64,000 bases of DNA from Oceanicaulis sp. HTCC2633 (GTDB lineage Bacteria; Pseudomonadota; Alphaproteobacteria; Caulobacterales; Maricaulaceae), in assembly GCF_000152745.1 (NCBI RefSeq), contig NZ_CH672428.1:492916-556915 (forward strand). Reading direction: 5' to 3'. The position numbers and the translations under genes are program-made. Shown here in pieces: positions 62,562-64,000 of the stretch; positions within the stretch are counted from its first letter, which is position 1; the number at the start of each line of letters is the position of its first letter. The notes below the pieces were generated by a model. That model did no database searches. It was not told the origin of the DNA and saw nothing but the letters and a program-made list of their open reading frames with translations.

Positions 62562-63586
62562 CAGTCTTCCTTTTTGCGCTCGGGTTTGGATTTGCGGCTC
62601 ACTGCGCGGCGCAGCCAGGCCGTTTCGCGCATGAAACTCTGAATCGGCTGGGCCGGCGAACCCGCCCAGGTCTCACCTGCGGGCACGTCCTTCATGACGG
62701 CCGCGTCCGCCGCCAGGCGGGCGCCCTGCCCGATCTTCAGGTGGTCCGCCACGCCGACCCGACCGCCAAACTGGGCGCCGGCGCCAATGACCGTGCTGCC
62801 TGAAATGCCGGCGAAAGCAGCCATGACAGCATACTCGCCCACATCCACATTATGCGCGATATGGCACAGATTATCGATGCGCGCGCCCTTGCCGATGCGG
62901 GTGTCCTTGAGCATGCCGCGATCCACGGTCGCATTCGCGCCGAGCGTCGCCTCATCCTCGATGATCACGCGACCGAGATGCGGCAAGGTGAAGACCTCGC
63001 CATTCTCATAGGCCAGACCAAAGCCCGCTTCGCCCACAACCGCCCCGGCGGAAATCTCGCAGCGCGCGCCGACCAGGGCGCACTGGACATTCGCGCGCAC
63101 GCCAATTCGGGCGTGATCTCCGATGACCACGCCCGGACCGATGATGGCGCCGGCCTCGATGCGGGCGTTCTCGCCGATCACCGCATCGGGACCGACGATG
63201 ACGCCGGGCGCGAGACGCGCGCTGTCTGCGATGGTCGCTGTCGGATGGATGAAGTCCGGGCCGTCATGAAACCGGGGCGCCAGAAGGCGGGCTGCGGCCT
63301 TGGCGAATCCAGCGCGGGTCACCCGGTGCACAAGAACAGCCTGACAATGGGGCAGCGCCTCCGCCCAGCTGGCGTCCGGCACGATCGCCACTCCGGCCAT
63401 GGGCGGTGTTTCCGGCGGCGCCTTGCCCGCCAGGAAGATGAGGTCGCCCTCTCCGGCGGAGTCCGGCGTGGACACGTCAGAAACAGCGACATCGCCGTCG
63501 CCTATCAGATCAGATCCGATAAGCGCGGCGATGTCGGAAGCCTTGAGCGGACCGAGCCGCTCAAAAAATCGCGGGTCGGCCCCCAT
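62561..63586 (-). CDS. lpxD: UDP-3-O-acylglucosamine N-acyltransferase
   Basis: LpxD adds the second acyl chain of lipid A. The 341-residue protein has an N-terminal uridine-binding region, then hexapeptide repeats (HPTATIADSARLAPGVIVG onward), catalytic His in LCHIAHNVDVGEY, and a C-terminal helix with a Lys/Glu-rich tail. It follows the ompH/skp gene by 12 bases. Confidence 0.97.
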   Translation of the reverse strand: MGADPRFFERLGPLKASDIAALIGSDLIGDGDVAVSDVSTPDSAGEGDLIFLAGKAPPETPPMAGVAIVPDASWAEALPHCQAVLVHRVTRAGFAKAAARLLAPRFHDGPDFIHPTATIADSARLAPGVIVGPDAVIGENARIEAGAIIGPGVVIGDHARIGVRANVQCALVGARCEISAGAVVGEAGFGLAYENGEVFTLPHLGRVIIEDEATLGANATVDRGMLKDTRIGKGARIDNLCHIAHNVDVGEYAVMAAFAGISGSTVIGAGAQFGGRVGVADHLKIGQGARLAADAAVMKDVPAGETWAGSPAQPIQSFMRETAWLRRAVSRKSKPERKKED

Positions 63587-63598
63587 GTCAGACCAACC

Positions 63599-64000
63599 TT
63601 ATTGCTGCTGTTGCTGAGCTTGCTGGGTCGGCACGCGAACGCGGTTCACCGGCGTGGTGGTGATGCGCTGGTTCAGGCGCTCAATGGCGGACTGGGTGAT
63701 GTCCACAGAGTCGCGAGCGTACACGATCGCGGAGCGGTCAATCAGAACGTCCGCATTGCGCTCGTTGACGATCTCCTGCAGCACTTCCTGCAGCACGGGC
63801 AGCACCGGGCGCATGGCCTGCTGCTCGGTGGCCGCCAGCTCCTGACCGCGCAGACGGCGGGTCTGCTCGAAGGTCGCGGCGTCGCGTTGCAGGCTTTCAT
63901 AGCGGGCCGCCAGGTCCGGACGCTGACGGATCGCGTCTTCAGACAGCGCGGAGAGCTCGGCGTTCAGCGCTTCGCTTTCGGACTGGATCGCAGCCTGTTG
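63599..64000 (-). CDS. skp: OmpH/Skp-family periplasmic chaperone, C-terminal part (runs off right edge)
   Basis: The frame is open to base 64000 and the start is outside the window; 133 residues are visible. They are mostly helical and charged, from SEALNAELSALSEDAIR onward, with VLQEIVNERNADVLIDRSAIVYA, the typical end of the Skp tentacle and core, then a Gln-rich end (QQAQQQQQ). Skp holds unfolded outer-membrane proteins in the periplasm. The position upstream of lpxD matches the bamA-skp-lpxD-fabZ-lpxA order. Confidence 0.93.
   Translation of the reverse strand, partial: QQAAIQSESEALNAELSALSEDAIRQRPDLAARYESLQRDAATFEQTRRLRGQELAATEQQAMRPVLPVLQEVLQEIVNERNADVLIDRSAIVYARDSVDITQSAIERLNQRITTTPVNRVRVPTQQAQQQQQ

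Overview
The window looks like the chromosome of a GC-rich alphaproteobacterium, most likely a marine stalked-bacterium relative (Maricaulales/Hyphomonadales type); the family placement is inference. Supporting signs are a fused ispDF gene, an E1-beta (pdhB) carrying its own lipoyl domain, the order dusB-ntrB-ntrC-ntrY-ntrX-trkA-trkH-hfq-hflX, an LpxI-type lipid A hydrolase, and a GTTC-N7-GTTC (GAAC-N7-GAAC) SOS box before lexA. Nearly all of it is tightly packed housekeeping DNA with many 1-4 bp gene overlaps. No tRNA, rRNA, CRISPR array or insertion sequence was recognised.

Layout. 1-1217: the edge of an accessory region, with the N-terminal part of a NACHT/STAND-like P-loop NTPase running off the left end, then a gene-poor junction. 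1218-5556: a phosphorelay cluster (two tandem Hpt-receiver proteins facing a sensor kinase and a single-domain receiver). 5690-18081: mazG, facing a long leftward block of RNA/GTPase (hfq, hflX), potassium uptake (trkAH), nitrogen two-component (ntrBC, ntrYX) and dusB genes. 18252-21698: a small exported protein, ispDF-cinA, a COQ10/RatA-type protein and lipA. 21800-30616: an envelope-oriented accessory stretch with an SdpR/SdpI-like pair, an exported hydrolase, an M1-type peptidase with a small partner, and three related repeat-rich envelope proteins controlled by what look like repeated operators. 30707-37972: the pyruvate dehydrogenase operon (pdhA, pdhB, a membrane protein, pdhC, a lipoprotein hydrolase, lpd). 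38103-46863: ftsB, eno, rpmF, pyrG, MAPEG, secG, a degenerate receiver protein, tpiA and ppiD. 46874-52608: trpE, then trpGDC and lexA, interrupted by a polysaccharide-deacetylase-like gene. 52663-58323: a DsbA-like isomerase, comEC, gltX and gltA. 58393-59223: an XRE regulator with a membrane partner under a 30-bp perfect palindrome. 59261-64000: the lipid A genes lpxB-lpxI-lpxA-fabZ-lpxD and the end of an ompH/skp gene.

Main points for a second look: the three-gene repeat-protein cluster with three spaced TATCGA-N3-TCGATA type sites; a one-base frameshift in pdhC; an NtrC whose AAA+ ATPase motifs have decayed; palindromic operators abutting two small regulator/membrane-protein modules; four convergent gene pairs whose stop codons share the same CTAG tetramer; and the partial NTPase at the left edge. 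I see no clear evidence of a wholly new system. The repeat-protein cluster and the edge NTPase are the best candidates.
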